Assembly (NCBI RefSeq): GCF_001424645.1
Contig: NZ_LMQR01000001.1
Coordinates: 303,301-367,300, forward strand
Length of the DNA: 64,000 bases
DNA from: Frigoribacterium sp. Leaf415
GTDB taxonomy: Bacteria > Actinomycetota > Actinomycetes > Actinomycetales > Microbacteriaceae
Reading direction: 5' to 3'
A program made the position numbers and the translations under genes. The notes under the pieces were generated by a model that was given only the letters and a program-made list of their open reading frames with translations, did not search any database and had not been told where the DNA came from. Positions 41,413 through 50,325 of the stretch are shown here, piece by piece (positions within the stretch are counted from its first letter, which is position 1; each line of letters starts with the position of its first letter).

Positions 41413-42114
41413 CAGGTGCCCCAGCTCGAGGGCCAGCGTGACGGCGCGCGTCCGGTCGTTGACGCCGAGCTTCTCGAACACGTGCAGCAGGTGCGTCTTG
41501 ACCGTCGCCTCGCCGACGAAGAGCCGGCGCCCGATCTCGCGGTTCGAGCACCCTTCGGCCACGAGGGCGAGCACCTCGGTCTCGCGGGGACTCAGCGGGC
41601 TCACGCGCGACGCGGGCTCACCGCCGGTGCGCGCCCGGCCGACGAGCCGGGCCGCCATCGCGGGAGCGAGAGCCACCTGCCCGGCCGCCACGGCTCGGAG
41701 ACCCGCCAACAGCTCGTCCTCGGGCGAGGCCTTGAGCAGGTAGCCGCTCGCCCCCACCTCGATCGCCCGCAGGATGCTGTCGTCGGACTCGTAGGTGGTG
41801 AGCACGACGACGCGGGTGGACGGGCGTCGCGCCAGGACGGCCTCGGTCGCCTCGACCCCGTCGAGGCCCGGCATGCGGAGGTCCATCACGATCAGGTCGG
41901 GCTCGAGCGACTCGGCCAGGGCGACGGCCTCGTGGCCGTCGCTCGCCTGCCCGACCACGACGAAGTCGTCCGTCGTCGCGAGGAGCGCGGCGATGCCCTG
42001 CCGCACGATCGGGTGGTCGTCCGCCACGAGGGTGCGGTGGACGGGAGGCTCTGTCGGTGAGGTCTCGTCGACGGCCGGCGTCGCGCCGTCGTCCGCGGGC
42101 CCGGCGGCGGTCAC
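41401..42114 (-). CDS. NarL/LuxR-family response regulator
   Basis: A 237-residue DNA-binding regulator. The receiver domain (about 27-145) has the acidic pocket VADDHP (Asp32, Asp33) and phospho-acceptor DLIVMDLRMPG (Asp78). The output LuxR HTH (about 172-232) reads LSPRETEVLALVAEGCSNRE followed by VKTHLLHVFEKLGV. GTG at 42114 overlaps the kinase stop. It is the last gene of ABC-ABC-HK-RR, so it probably controls the adjacent transporter in response to envelope or drug stress (inferred). Confidence 0.92.
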   Translation of the reverse strand: MTAAGPADDGATPAVDETSPTEPPVHRTLVADDHPIVRQGIAALLATTDDFVVVGQASDGHEAVALAESLEPDLIVMDLRMPGLDGVEATEAVLARRPSTRVVVLTTYESDDSILRAIEVGASGYLLKASPEDELLAGLRAVAAGQVALAPAMAARLVGRARTGGEPASRVSPLSPRETEVLALVAEGCSNREIGRRLFVGEATVKTHLLHVFEKLGVNDRTRAVTLALELGHLPRG

Positions 42115-43328
42115 GGGGTCGTCACCGCCGCCCGGGGCACCTGCGCGGTGACGATCGTGCCCTCGCCACCGGACGAGACGTCGAGTCGACCTCCCGAGAG
42201 GTGGAGCCGCTCGCGCAGACCGTCGAGCCCGAAACCTGTCGAGGCGACCGTCGGGTCGAACCCGTGGCCGTCGTCGGCGACGACCAGCGCCACCGTCCCG
42301 GTCGTGGCCGTGAGCGTGACCCGCGCGGCGGTCGAGGCGCTGTGCTTGCGGACGTTGGCCAGCGCCTCCTGGGTGCACCGCACCAGCACGACCTGCAGGT
42401 CGCGGGGCAGCTCGACCTCGGCGGCGTCGACCGTCACGTCGATGCCGCTCTCGCGCTCGAACCGCTGGCCGAGGCGGCGCAGGGCCGCCGCGACGTCGGT
42501 GCCGGCCGGGCCGGACGACGCGGTCGCCGCGACGAGGGTGCGGGCCTCGGTGAGGGCTTCGCGGGCGGCGGTCTCGATCACGTCGAGCCGTTCGCGGGTG
42601 GTCGTCAGGTCGCCGGCCGCGAGGGCGCCCCGGGTCTGTTGGGCGAGCATGACGACCCCGGTCAGGCTCTGGGCGATCGTGTCGTGGATCTCGCGGGCCA
42701 GCCGTTCGCGTTCGGCGCTCGTGCCGGCGTCGCGGTGGCGGGCGGCGAGTTCGGCCTGCGCCTCGCGCAGCTCGTCGAGCAGGCGGCCGCGCTCGGCTCC
42801 GACGCGGGCGATCGTGGTGATCCACAGCCCGAGCGCGATGCTGAACACGAGCGAGAGGCCCTCGCTGGTGGCGGCCGTCGCGAGGGCCTCGGCCGACCAG
42901 CCGAGGCTGACGACGAACCCGACCGAGATGGCGACGCACAGGCAGACGTTGGCGACGATCGCGGACCGGGTGCCGGGCAGCAGGGTCCAGATCAGCGGCA
43001 TGAGGAACGCCTGCACGACCGCGAGCTCGGGGGTGGCGGCGACGGCGAGGCCACCCACGGCCACGACGGCGGCCACCGCCGCGACGGCCGGGAGCGACAG
43101 CAGGTGGTCGTCGCGACGGACCACGGGCCGGGCGAGGACGAACCACACGGCCGTCAGCAGTCCGACGGCGACGAACGACGCCGTCACCCGTCCGCTCGAC
43201 GAGGTCGTGGCGAGGACGACCATCACGACGACGGTGACCGCCAGGCCGGCGTCCCACCAGCGCATCGAGATCGCGGTGCCCGACCGGGCGGATGCCCCGG
43301 CCTCGGCCCGCTCGCCGGTGTCGTCCAT
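42111..43328 (-). CDS. Sensor histidine kinase (DesK/LiaS-like HisKA_3)
   Basis: A 405-residue membrane kinase with about five transmembrane helices between residues 27 and 175 and no large extracellular sensor, then a coiled coil (about 177-205). The dimerisation motif is ERERLAREIHDTIAQSLTG with phospho-His215. The ATPase has VRKHSAST (N-box-like region), VVADDGHGFDP and GFGLDGLRERLHLSGGRL. ATG at 43328 follows TAGCGT by 7 bases; a longer frame exists but would span this promoter. It overlaps the regulator gene by 4 bases. Confidence 0.92.
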   Translation of the reverse strand: MDDTGERAEAGASARSGTAISMRWWDAGLAVTVVVMVVLATTSSSGRVTASFVAVGLLTAVWFVLARPVVRRDDHLLSLPAVAAVAAVVAVGGLAVAATPELAVVQAFLMPLIWTLLPGTRSAIVANVCLCVAISVGFVVSLGWSAEALATAATSEGLSLVFSIALGLWITTIARVGAERGRLLDELREAQAELAARHRDAGTSAERERLAREIHDTIAQSLTGVVMLAQQTRGALAAGDLTTTRERLDVIETAAREALTEARTLVAATASSGPAGTDVAAALRRLGQRFERESGIDVTVDAAEVELPRDLQVVLVRCTQEALANVRKHSASTAARVTLTATTGTVALVVADDGHGFDPTVASTGFGLDGLRERLHLSGGRLDVSSGGEGTIVTAQVPRAAVTTP

Positions 43329-43335
43329 GTCGTTC

Positions 43336-43341
43336 ACGCTA
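43336..43341 (-). promoter_or_regulatory. -10 hexamer, leaderless start of the kinase gene
   Basis: TAGCGT on the minus strand ends 7 bases before the ATG at 43328, allowing HK-RR transcription apart from the transporter genes. Confidence 0.45.
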
Positions 43342-43403
43342 GCGGCAGGCGCCGGTCGTCGGGGCCGACGCCGGTCGGCGGGGGACCGGTGCCCGTCCAC
43401 GGG

Positions 43404-44213
43404 TCAGGTGTCCTTCCTGATCCAGCGGAAGGTCAGCAGTGAGGCGACGGCACCGGCGACGAGCCAGACCGCCAGCCAGAGGGCGACGCCGGGCAGGTCC
43501 CACGAGCCGCCGGCCTCGCCGGCCGAGAACGCGTCGGGCAGGAACACGCTGCGCATGCCCTGCGCCAGCCACTTCAGGGGGAAGACCGAGGCCACCGACT
43601 GCAGCCAGTCGGGCAGCTGGGTGAACGGCAGGTAGACCCCCGAGATGAACTGCAGCACCAGCGTGATCGGGACGATCACGGCCGTGGCGCTCTTGCCGCT
43701 GCGGGGCACGCGAGAGAGGGCGATGCCGACCAGCGCCGAGGTCGCGATGCCGAGCAGGTAGACCCAGGCGAGCGTCAGCCACGACCCGGCCTCGGTCGGC
43801 AACGGCACGCCGAAGACCACGCGCGCGACCAGCACGAGCAGCGCCACCTGCAGCAGGCTCGTGACGAGCACCTGACCGAACTTGCCCGCGAAGTACGACC
43901 CGACCGGCAGGGGAGTCCCCGAGAGCCGTTTCAGGGTGCCGTCGCCGCGCTCGAGGGCGATGTCGACGGCGAGGTTCTGCACGCCCGAGAGCAGGATGCC
44001 GGCGGCGATCATGCCCGGGAGGTAGAACGCGGCGGCTCCGACCTCGGAGCCGTCCGGCCGGGTGCCGAACGAGCCCGACGCGCTAAAGGCCGTCGAGAAG
44101 ATCGCGAGCATCACCACCGGGAACAGGAACGTGAAGAAGACGGTGTCGCCGGCCCGGAAGTACCCCCGGACCTCGTACCGGGTGCGGCTCAGGCCGAGCG
44201 CGAGGGTCCTCAC
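43404..44213 (-). CDS. ABC-2 type transporter permease
   Basis: A 269-residue permease with six hydrophobic segments: FFTFLFPVVMLAIFSTAF near the start, MIAAGILLSGVQNLAVDIAL, VTSLLQVALLVLVARVVFGV, and a last helix near WLAVWLVAGAVASLLTF. The segment LERGDGTLKRLSGTPLPVGS is typical of the DrrB/YadH-like ABC-2 family. The ATG overlaps the ATPase stop. It exports an unknown drug, lipid or peptide with the ATPase at 44210. Confidence 0.9.
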   Translation of the reverse strand: MRTLALGLSRTRYEVRGYFRAGDTVFFTFLFPVVMLAIFSTAFSASGSFGTRPDGSEVGAAAFYLPGMIAAGILLSGVQNLAVDIALERGDGTLKRLSGTPLPVGSYFAGKFGQVLVTSLLQVALLVLVARVVFGVPLPTEAGSWLTLAWVYLLGIATSALVGIALSRVPRSGKSATAVIVPITLVLQFISGVYLPFTQLPDWLQSVASVFPLKWLAQGMRSVFLPDAFSAGEAGGSWDLPGVALWLAVWLVAGAVASLLTFRWIRKDT

Positions 44214-45130
44214 GAGATCACACCGGACGAGGAGGCGCGGTGCCCGTCCCCGGCCGCGGTCGCGTCCGGGGTCCCGTCCGCGGCCCGCTCGGCGGTCGCG
44301 ACCAGCCCGAGGTACACGTCCTCCAGGGACGGCCGGATCACCTCGAGCGAGCGGGGTTCGCCTCCGCGGGCGTGCAGGTCGGCGACCAGGGCGCCCGGTT
44401 CGGTGGTGCGGACGTCGTGCCGTCCGTGCTCGTCGACCCAGGTGACGTGAGGCGTGCGCGCCTCCTCGTCCCCGAGCTCGTCGGGTCGCCCCTGGGCGAC
44501 GAGCCGGCCCTGGGCGATCACCGCGACGCGGTCGCTCAACTGGGCCGCCTCGTCGAGGTAGTGCGTGGTGAGGACGATGCTCGTGCCGTCGTCCGACAGC
44601 GACCGGATCAGCTGCCAGAACTGTCGCCGGGCCTCGGGGTCGAAGCCCGTGGTCGGCTCGTCGAGGAAGAGCAACTCGGGACCACCCACGACGCCCAGCG
44701 CCACGTCGACGCGGCGCCGCTGCCCACCGGACAACGACCGGATGCGGGCGCCCGCCTTCGCCTCGAGGCCGACCGCCGCGATGACCTCGTCGACGTCGCG
44801 CGGGTTCGGGTAGAAGCCCGCGAAGTGGGCGATCTGCTCGCGCACCGTGGCCGTCCCCTGCTCGCCGGACGTCTGCAGCACGATGCCGAGGCGTGCCTTC
44901 CAGTCGAGACCGCCGTGCTGCGGGTCGGCGCCCAGGACCGACACGTCGCCGCCGGACCGGTCGCGGTAGCCCTCGAGGATCTCGATGGTGGTCGACTTGC
45001 CGGCACCGTTGGGGCCGAGCAGGCCGAGGGTCTCGCCCGCGGCCACCTCGAACGAGAGGCCGTGCAGGGCGGTCGCGGTGCCGTAGGTCTTGGTGAGCTC
45101 GTGCACTCGCACGACGGGATCGGGTGTCAT
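44210..45130 (-). CDS. ABC transporter ATP-binding protein (DrrA-like)
   Basis: A 306-residue ATPase: Walker A GLLGPNGAGKSTTIEI, Q-loop GIVLQTSGEQG, signature SLSGGQRRRVDVALG, Walker B LLFLDEPTTGFDP, H-loop TTHYLDEA. The C-terminal 90 residues are a DrrA-type extension. ATG at 45130 is preferred over an upstream in-frame Met at 45163, which would lie in the terminator hairpin region. Two exact copies of the dispersed motif lie in the variable C-terminal part, in opposite orientations. Confidence 0.92.
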   Translation of the reverse strand: MTPDPVVRVHELTKTYGTATALHGLSFEVAAGETLGLLGPNGAGKSTTIEILEGYRDRSGGDVSVLGADPQHGGLDWKARLGIVLQTSGEQGTATVREQIAHFAGFYPNPRDVDEVIAAVGLEAKAGARIRSLSGGQRRRVDVALGVVGGPELLFLDEPTTGFDPEARRQFWQLIRSLSDDGTSIVLTTHYLDEAAQLSDRVAVIAQGRLVAQGRPDELGDEEARTPHVTWVDEHGRHDVRTTEPGALVADLHARGGEPRSLEVIRPSLEDVYLGLVATAERAADGTPDATAAGDGHRASSSGVIS

Positions 45131-45178
45131 GGCTCCAGCGTGCGCCGTGGCGGCCCCGGGCACCAGGCCCGACCGGTC

Positions 45179-45212
45179 GAGGCCGGGTCCACCGATCGGT
45201 GGACCCGGCCTC
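45179..45212 (-). terminator. 15-bp palindromic terminator after the aminotransferase gene
   Basis: A perfect stem GAGGCCGGGTCCACC with a GATC loop, 19 bases past the aminotransferase stop and just upstream of the ABC ATPase start. Confidence 0.85.
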
Positions 45213-45230
45213 GGGGTGGTGCGGGAGGGG

Positions 45231-46433
45231 TCAGGCGAACAGGCGCTGAAGGCGACGAACGCCCTCGAGCAGCTCGTCGTCGCCGAGCGCGTACGACAGG
45301 CGGAGGTAACCGCTGGGGCCGAAGGCCTCGCCGGGCACGGTGGCGACGTCGGCCTGTTCGAGGATGAGGTCGGCCAGCTCGAGTGACGTGGTGGGCGTCA
45401 CTCCGCCCCACTCGCGACCGAGCAGGCCCTGCACGTCGGGGTAGACGTAGAAGGCGCCCTCGGGAGTCGGGGTGACGACGCCGTCGATCCGGTTGAGCTC
45501 GCGCACGATCGTGCCGCGGCGGGCGTCGAAGGCGACGCGCATGGCCTCGACCTCGTCCTGCGGGCCGGTGAGCGCCGCCAGGGCCGCGCGTTGCGACACG
45601 TTCGAGACGTTCGAGGTGAGGTGAGACTGGAGGTTCGCGGCACCCTTGATGACGTCGGTCGGGCCGATCATCCAGCCGACCCGCCACCCGGTCATGGCGT
45701 AGGTCTTGGCGACGCCGTTGACGAGGATCGCCTGGTCGGCCAGGTCGGGCACGGCCTCGGTGATCGAGGTGGCCGTCACGCCGTCGTAGGTGAGGTTCTG
45801 GTAGATCTCGTCGGTGATCACCCAGACGCCGGCCTCGAGGGCCCATCGACCGATGGCCTCGACCTCGTCGGGCGAGTAGACGGCGCCGGTCGGGTTCGAC
45901 GGCGAGCAGAACAGCAACACCTTGGTGCGTTCGGTGCGGGCGGCCTCGAGCTGGTCGACGGTGACCTTGTAGCCCTGGTCGGCGCCGGCGAAGACCTCGA
46001 CGGTCACGCCGCCGGCCAGGGCGATGGCCTCGGGGTAGGTCGTCCAGTAGGGCGCGGGCAGGAGGGCCTCGTCGCCGTCGTCGAGCAGCGCCTGGAAGGC
46101 CTGGTAGACGGCCTGCTTGCCACCGTTCGTGACGATCACCTGCGACGTCGACACCGTGGTGCCGCTGTCGCGTCGGGTCTTCTCGACGATCGCCTCGCGC
46201 AGGTCGGGCAGGCCGGCCGCCGCCGAGTAGCGGTGGTTGCGCGGGTCGCGGGCGGCGACGACGGCCGCCTCGACGATGTGGTCGGGCGTGGGGAAGTTGG
46301 GCTCGCCCGGGCCGTAGCTGATGATCGGTCGGCCCTGGGCCAGCAGGGACTTGGCCTTCGCGTCGACGGCCAGCGTGGCCGATTCGGCGATCGACGAGAT
46401 ACGGGACGAGAGACGGCGCACGGTCGGGGTCAC
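45231..46433 (-). CDS. Pyridoxal-phosphate class I aminotransferase (aspartate aminotransferase-like)
   Basis: A 400-residue fold-type I aminotransferase: substrate loop [19 protein letters not shown] ring stacking near [24 protein letters not shown] (Asn), [14 protein letters not shown] (Asp/Tyr), Lys Schiff base in [16 protein letters not shown], and [11 protein letters not shown] (Arg for carboxylate). It is closest to the AspC subgroup Ib, using aspartate or another amino acid with 2-oxoglutarate. GTG at 46433 has TAGGCT 7 bases upstream. It is divergent from tRNA-Trp/secE. Confidence 0.9.
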   Translation of the reverse strand: MTPTVRRLSSRISSIAESATLAVDAKAKSLLAQGRPIISYGPGEPNFPTPDHIVEAAVVAARDPRNHRYSAAAGLPDLREAIVEKTRRDSGTTVSTSQVIVTNGGKQAVYQAFQALLDDGDEALLPAPYWTTYPEAIALAGGVTVEVFAGADQGYKVTVDQLEAARTERTKVLLFCSPSNPTGAVYSPDEVEAIGRWALEAGVWVITDEIYQNLTYDGVTATSITEAVPDLADQAILVNGVAKTYAMTGWRVGWMIGPTDVIKGAANLQSHLTSNVSNVSQRAALAALTGPQDEVEAMRVAFDARRGTIVRELNRIDGVVTPTPEGAFYVYPDVQGLLGREWGGVTPTTSLELADLILEQADVATVPGEAFGPSGYLRLSYALGDDELLEGVRRLQRLFA

Positions 46434-46440
46434 GCGGGTC

Positions 46441-46446
46441 AGCCTA
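46441..46446 (-). promoter_or_regulatory. -10 hexamer, leaderless start of the aminotransferase gene
   Basis: TAGGCT on the minus strand ends 7 bases before the GTG at 46433. Confidence 0.6.
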
Positions 46447-46512
46447 GCGGGGCGCCGGCGGGCCGGACCGGGCCGGTCCGGGCAGGGGCTCCGGGTGCGG
46501 CACGGCCCGGCT

Positions 46513-46541
46513 TTGCACCCGCCCGCCGCTTCGCCTACACT
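46513..46541 (+). promoter_or_regulatory. Promoter of tRNA-Trp / secE-nusG
   Basis: TTGCAC (46513-46518), 17 bases, TACACT (46536-46541): one of the best -35/-10 pairs in the window, about 125 bases before tRNA-Trp. Confidence 0.6.
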
Positions 46542-46665
46542 TGATGAGGCGATCGAATCCGCCTAGCTTCAGCGCGCCTCTGCAGTCCGGTTCACCAACA
46601 GCCGGTTGCGAGAGGCAGGACCCCCGGGTCCGGCCGAGAGGTCATCTGAACGGCGTCGATCCCAT

Positions 46666-46738
46666 AGGGCGGTGGCTCAATTGGTAGAGCAGCGGTCTCC
46701 AAAACCGCAGGTTGCAGGTTCGAGTCCTGTCCGCCCTG
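46666..46738 (+). tRNA. tRNA-Trp (CCA)
   Basis: A 73-base cloverleaf with acceptor AGGGCGG/CCGCCCT, anticodon loop CTCCAAA (CCA) and T loop GTTCGAGTCC, discriminator G. Just upstream of secE as in other Actinobacteria. Confidence 0.97.
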
Positions 46739-46822
46739 CAGCCCGGCTGTGTTCTTCATGACACGGTGATCACACACAGATACGGACACAGGCCCTCGGG
46801 CCGAGCTCGGAAGGTCGGAACA

Positions 46823-47104
46823 GTGGCGAGAAAAGACGTTGACGTCCCCAGTGAAGACGTCGTCGAGAAGGCGAAGAGCGACGGTGCGACGCGCCGCAGC
46901 CCCTTCGCCCGCATCGCGTTGTTCATCCGCCAGGTGATCGCCGAGCTCAAGAAGGTCGTCACGCCGACCCGCAAAGAGCTGCTGAGCTACACCGGCGTCG
47001 TGCTGGTGTTCGTGGTCATCATGATGGCCCTCGTCTCCTTGCTCGACCTGGTGTTCGGCACCGGCGTCGGCTACGTCTTCGGCAACGGCCCCACCGGCAG
47101 CTGA
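46823..47104 (+). CDS. secE: Preprotein translocase subunit SecE
   Basis: A 93-residue single-span SecYEG subunit. A charged cytoplasmic N-terminus is followed by the conserved amphipathic stretch FIRQVIAELKKVVTPTRKEL and one transmembrane helix YTGVVLVFVVIMMALVSLLD. GTG at 46823 is the only start giving the usual length; a longer in-frame reading begins inside tRNA-Trp. It lies between tRNA-Trp and nusG as expected. Confidence 0.96.
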   Translation: MARKDVDVPSEDVVEKAKSDGATRRSPFARIALFIRQVIAELKKVVTPTRKELLSYTGVVLVFVVIMMALVSLLDLVFGTGVGYVFGNGPTGS

Positions 47105-47199
47105 CGCGCCACCCACCGGCCGACTCCCCGAGCACCACGTGAGCGGGTCCCGTGCCACCGAGCACGTGCACCCGACAACCCCGATCGAAAGAAGAACCC

Positions 47200-48294
47200 T
47201 TGCCTGACAACGAGCGCGACGACATCGACCTCGCCACCGCTGCCGAGCAGTCCTCCGAGGTCGAAGAGGCCCAAGAGGGCGGCACGCTGGCCGCCGACGA
47301 GGACGCCGTCGAGCCCGCCGAGTCCGAGGCCCTCTCGGTCGTCGACGAGGGCGACGCCGGTTCGACCGACACGAGCGACCTCGACGGTCTGCTCGACACG
47401 TTGGCCGAGGCGCGCGACCCCGAGGCCGACGCGATCGTCGACGACGCCCTCGACATCGACGACGCCTTCGAGGCCGAAGCCGCCGTCGAGGCGACCGACG
47501 ACGAGGCCGACTCCGAGGCCGAGCAGGCCGCCGACGAGGGCGACGCCGCCGGCGCTGACGCCATCATCGCCGAGGCCGAGCAGTCCGTCCAGGACGCCGA
47601 CGCCGAGATCGCGCACGACGACGTCGACGTCGACGTGTCCGCCACCGAGGTCGAGGACGACGAGCCCGCCGAGGTCGACCCCTACGAGGCCTTCCGCTAC
47701 GAGCTGCGCGGCAAGCCCGGCAAGTGGTACGTCATCCACTCGTACGCCGGCTTCGAGCGTCGCGTGAAGCAGAACATCGAGAACCGCATGGTCTCGATGA
47801 CCATGGAGGACTACATCTACCAGGTAGAGGTCCCCATGGAAGACGTCGTCGAGATCAAGAACGGGCAGCGCAAGCTCGTCACCCGTGTCCGCATCCCCGG
47901 CTACGTGCTCGTGCGTCTCGACCTCAACGAGGACAGCTGGTCCGTCGTCCGTCACACCCCCGGCGTCACCGGCTTCGTGGGCAACGCCCACAACCCGACG
48001 CCGCTGCGTTTCGAAGAGGCCTTCAACATGCTGAAGAGCCTCGTCCAGGTCGACACGACCCCGGCCCCCGCCAAGGGCGGCGCCAAGGGCGGCAAGCAGG
48101 CCCAGCGGGTCATCCCCGCCGAGGTCGACTTCGAGATCGGCGAGACGATCACGATCAAAGAGGGGTCGTTCGCCGGACTTCCCGGTACGATCAACGAGAT
48201 CAAGCCCGAGAGCGGCAAGCTCACCGTGCTGGTCTCGCTGTTCGAGCGCGAGACGCCGGTCGAGCTCAGCTTCGACCAGGTCACCAAGCTCTAG
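47200..48294 (+). CDS. nusG: Transcription termination/antitermination factor NusG
   Basis: A 364-residue RNA-polymerase-binding factor. The canonical part begins at about residue 165 (GKWYVIHSYAGFERRVKQNI), contains the NGN domain and ends with the KOW domain (IGETITIKEGSFAGLPGTIN). Ahead of it is an acidic, Asp/Glu/Ala-rich extension of about 160 residues, presumably disordered. The start is TTG at 47200 after a weak purine-rich AGAAGA; GTG at 47152 is an alternative adding 16 residues. Confidence 0.93.
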   Translation: MPDNERDDIDLATAAEQSSEVEEAQEGGTLAADEDAVEPAESEALSVVDEGDAGSTDTSDLDGLLDTLAEARDPEADAIVDDALDIDDAFEAEAAVEATDDEADSEAEQAADEGDAAGADAIIAEAEQSVQDADAEIAHDDVDVDVSATEVEDDEPAEVDPYEAFRYELRGKPGKWYVIHSYAGFERRVKQNIENRMVSMTMEDYIYQVEVPMEDVVEIKNGQRKLVTRVRIPGYVLVRLDLNEDSWSVVRHTPGVTGFVGNAHNPTPLRFEEAFNMLKSLVQVDTTPAPAKGGAKGGKQAQRVIPAEVDFEIGETITIKEGSFAGLPGTINEIKPESGKLTVLVSLFERETPVELSFDQVTKL

Positions 48295-48399
48295 CAGGCA
48301 CCCCCCCAGTTTTCAGATCACCGGAGTCCGCGCCGCGGGCCACCGGGAGAGCAGGTCGCGACCGCGATCGGCTCGAACCCCACAAGAAGGAAAAGAACA

Positions 48400-48831
48400 A
48401 TGGCACCGAAAAAGAAGGTCACGGGTCTGATCAAGCTTCAGATCAACGCCGGCGCCGCGAACCCCGCCCCGCCCATCGGCCCGGCCCTGGGTCAGCACGG
48501 CGTGAACATCATGGAGTTCTGCAAGGCGTACAACGCGGCGACCGAGTCGCAGCGCGGCAACGTCGTCCCCGTCGAGATCACGGTCTACGAAGACCGCTCG
48601 TTCACGTTCATCCTGAAGACCCCGCCCGCCGCCGAGCTCATCAAGAAGGCTGCCGGCGTCGCCAAGGGTTCGGGTACCCCGCACACCACCAAGGTCGGCA
48701 AGCTGACCATGGACCAGGTGCGCGAGATCGCGACGACCAAGCAGGCCGACCTGAACGCCAACGACATCGACGCCGCGGCGAAGATCATCGCCGGCACCGC
48801 CCGTTCCATGGGCATCACGGTCGACGCCTAA
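48400..48831 (+). CDS. rplK: 50S ribosomal protein L11 (uL11)
   Basis: A 143-residue protein with the standard L11 sequence: [55 protein letters not shown] and the C-terminal RSMGITVDA. It binds 23S rRNA at the GTPase centre. A purine-rich site AAGGAAAAG lies 5 bases before the ATG. Confidence 0.98.
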   Translation: MAPKKKVTGLIKLQINAGAANPAPPIGPALGQHGVNIMEFCKAYNAATESQRGNVVPVEITVYEDRSFTFILKTPPAAELIKKAAGVAKGSGTPHTTKVGKLTMDQVREIATTKQADLNANDIDAAAKIIAGTARSMGITVDA

Positions 48832-48844
48832 GCAGCACCCCTCC

Positions 48845-48865
48845 GTGCAGGCGACCCGCCTGCAC
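48845..48865 (+). promoter_or_regulatory. rplK-rplA intergenic hairpin
   Basis: A 9-bp perfect stem GTGCAGGCG/CGCCTGCAC with an ACC loop, 13 bases after the rplK stop. It may tune rplA expression or protect the upstream mRNA; no known L1-binding fold is asserted. Confidence 0.5.
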
Positions 48866-48931
48866 GACCCTGACATCAGTGGGAGAGCCGGCCAGGCTCG
48901 CAACCACGTCCCCAGTACGAAGAGGTCCAAC

Positions 48932-49621
48932 ATGGCTCAGAAGTCCAAGGCGTACCGCGCCGCTGCCGAGAAGATCGAGGCAGGCAAGTTCTACAGCACC
49001 AGCGAGGCCGTCGCCGTCGCTCGCGAGACCGGCTCGAAGAAGTTCGACTCGACCGTCGAGGTCGCGTTGAAGCTCGGCGTCGACCCCCGCAAGGCCGACC
49101 AGATGGTGCGCGGCACCGTCATCCTGCCGCACGGCACGGGCAAGACCGCCCGCGTCATCGTCTTCGCGACGGGTGCTGCCGCCGAGGCCGCCATCGCGGC
49201 CGGCGCCGACGAGGTCGGTGGCGACGAGCTCATCGAGAAGGTCGCCGGCGGCTACACGTCGTTCGACTCGGCCGTCTCGACCCCCGAGCTCATGGGCAAG
49301 GTCGGTCGTCTCGGCAAGGTGCTCGGCCCTCGTGGCCTCATGCCCAACCCGAAGACCGGCACCGTGACCCCCAACGTCGCGCAGGCCGTGAACGACATCA
49401 AGGGCGGAAAGATCGAGTTCCGTGTCGACAAGCACAGCAACGTGCACTTCGTCATCGGCAAGGCCGGTTTCTCGGAAGAGCAGCTGAACACCAACCTCGA
49501 CGCCGCCCTCGAAGAGGTCGTCCGTCTGAAGCCGTCCTCGTCCAAGGGCCGCTACATCACCAAGGGCACGCTGTCGACGACCTTCGGTCCCGGCATCCCC
49601 CTCGACATCAACGTCTTCTAG
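48932..49621 (+). CDS. rplA: 50S ribosomal protein L1 (uL1)
   Basis: A 229-residue L1-stalk protein: [20 protein letters not shown], the conserved [18 protein letters not shown], and [23 protein letters not shown] at 48932 is preceded by AGAGG. The frame is open 29 codons further upstream, but that part is noncoding and holds the hairpin. Confidence 0.98.
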   Translation: MAQKSKAYRAAAEKIEAGKFYSTSEAVAVARETGSKKFDSTVEVALKLGVDPRKADQMVRGTVILPHGTGKTARVIVFATGAAAEAAIAAGADEVGGDELIEKVAGGYTSFDSAVSTPELMGKVGRLGKVLGPRGLMPNPKTGTVTPNVAQAVNDIKGGKIEFRVDKHSNVHFVIGKAGFSEEQLNTNLDAALEEVVRLKPSSSKGRYITKGTLSTTFGPGIPLDINVF

Positions 49622-49653
49622 GTCCACCCGACCCCGAAGACCTCGCGTCGCCC

Positions 49654-49687
49654 GAAGGCCGTCCCACTCTCGAGTGGGGCGGCCTTC
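49654..49687 (+). terminator. Terminator after rplA
   Basis: A 15-bp stem with one G:T pair (left arm GAAGGCCGTCCCACT) and a CTCG loop. Confidence 0.85.
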
Positions 49688-49715
49688 GTCGTCGTCACCC
49701 GGTCGGTGGTCGGGT

Positions 49716-49727
49716 GAGGAGGCGCGG
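49716..49727 (+). repeat. Copy of the dispersed GAGGAGGCGCGG motif
   Basis: Exact intergenic copy between the rplA terminator and the acetyltransferase gene. Confidence 0.8.
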
Positions 49728-49745
49728 GTGGGGCACCATGGGCAG

Positions 49746-50282
49746 ATGACCGTCACCGTGCGCCCCGCCCTCCCGACCGACGCCGCCCTGCTCGCCGAGG
49801 TCGCCGCGGTGACCTTCCCGCTCGCGTGCCCGCCCGGGTCGGACCTCGCCGACATCGCCCGGGTCGTCACCACGGTGCTGTCGGAGGACGCCTTCGCGAG
49901 GTACCTCGCCGACGACACCCGCATCGTCCTGCTGGCCGTGGACCCCACGGCCCAGGGCGCCCTCGGCTACAGCATGATGGTCGCGGGCGATCCGGACGAC
50001 GCCGACGTCGCGGCGGCCGTCTCGTCCCGTCCGACCGTCGAGCTGAGCAAGTTCTACGTCATGCCCCAGGGCCACGGCACCGGTGCGGCCTCGACCCTGA
50101 TGGCCGCGACCCTCGAGGCAGCCCGCGCGACCGGCGCCTCCTCGGTGTGGCTCGGCGTCAACCAGCAGAACGAGCGTGCGCTGCGCTTCTACGCCAAGCA
50201 CGGACTCGTGCGGGTCGGGACGAAGACCTTCGCCCTCGGCGACGACCTGCAGCAGGACTTCGTCCTCGAGCGTCGCATCTAG
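49746..50282 (+). CDS. GNAT-family N-acetyltransferase
   Basis: A 178-residue acetyl-CoA-dependent transferase. The N-terminus VTVRPALPTDAALLAEVAAV, strand VELSKFYVMPQGHGTGAAST with the acetyl-CoA pyrophosphate loop (QGHGTGA), and VWLGVNQQNERALRFYAKHG are classic GNAT features. The substrate is unknown. ATG at 49746 is preferred over an upstream in-frame start in the motif-bearing spacer. Confidence 0.9.
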   Translation: MTVTVRPALPTDAALLAEVAAVTFPLACPPGSDLADIARVVTTVLSEDAFARYLADDTRIVLLAVDPTAQGALGYSMMVAGDPDDADVAAAVSSRPTVELSKFYVMPQGHGTGAASTLMAATLEAARATGASSVWLGVNQQNERALRFYAKHGLVRVGTKTFALGDDLQQDFVLERRI

Positions 50283-50289
50283 GCGCACT

Positions 50290-50308
50290 GACGCCGGTCG
50301 ACGGCGTC
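50290..50308. terminator. Small hairpin between convergent genes
   Basis: A 7-bp stem GACGCCG/CGGCGTC with a 5-base loop between the acetyltransferase and oxidoreductase stops. Confidence 0.45.
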
Positions 50309-50325
50309 CCCGTCCGGTGGCCGGG

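Noticed and set aside
48295..48399. L1-binding autoregulatory leader before rplK
   Set aside because: I could not recognise the L1 target fold in this stretch.
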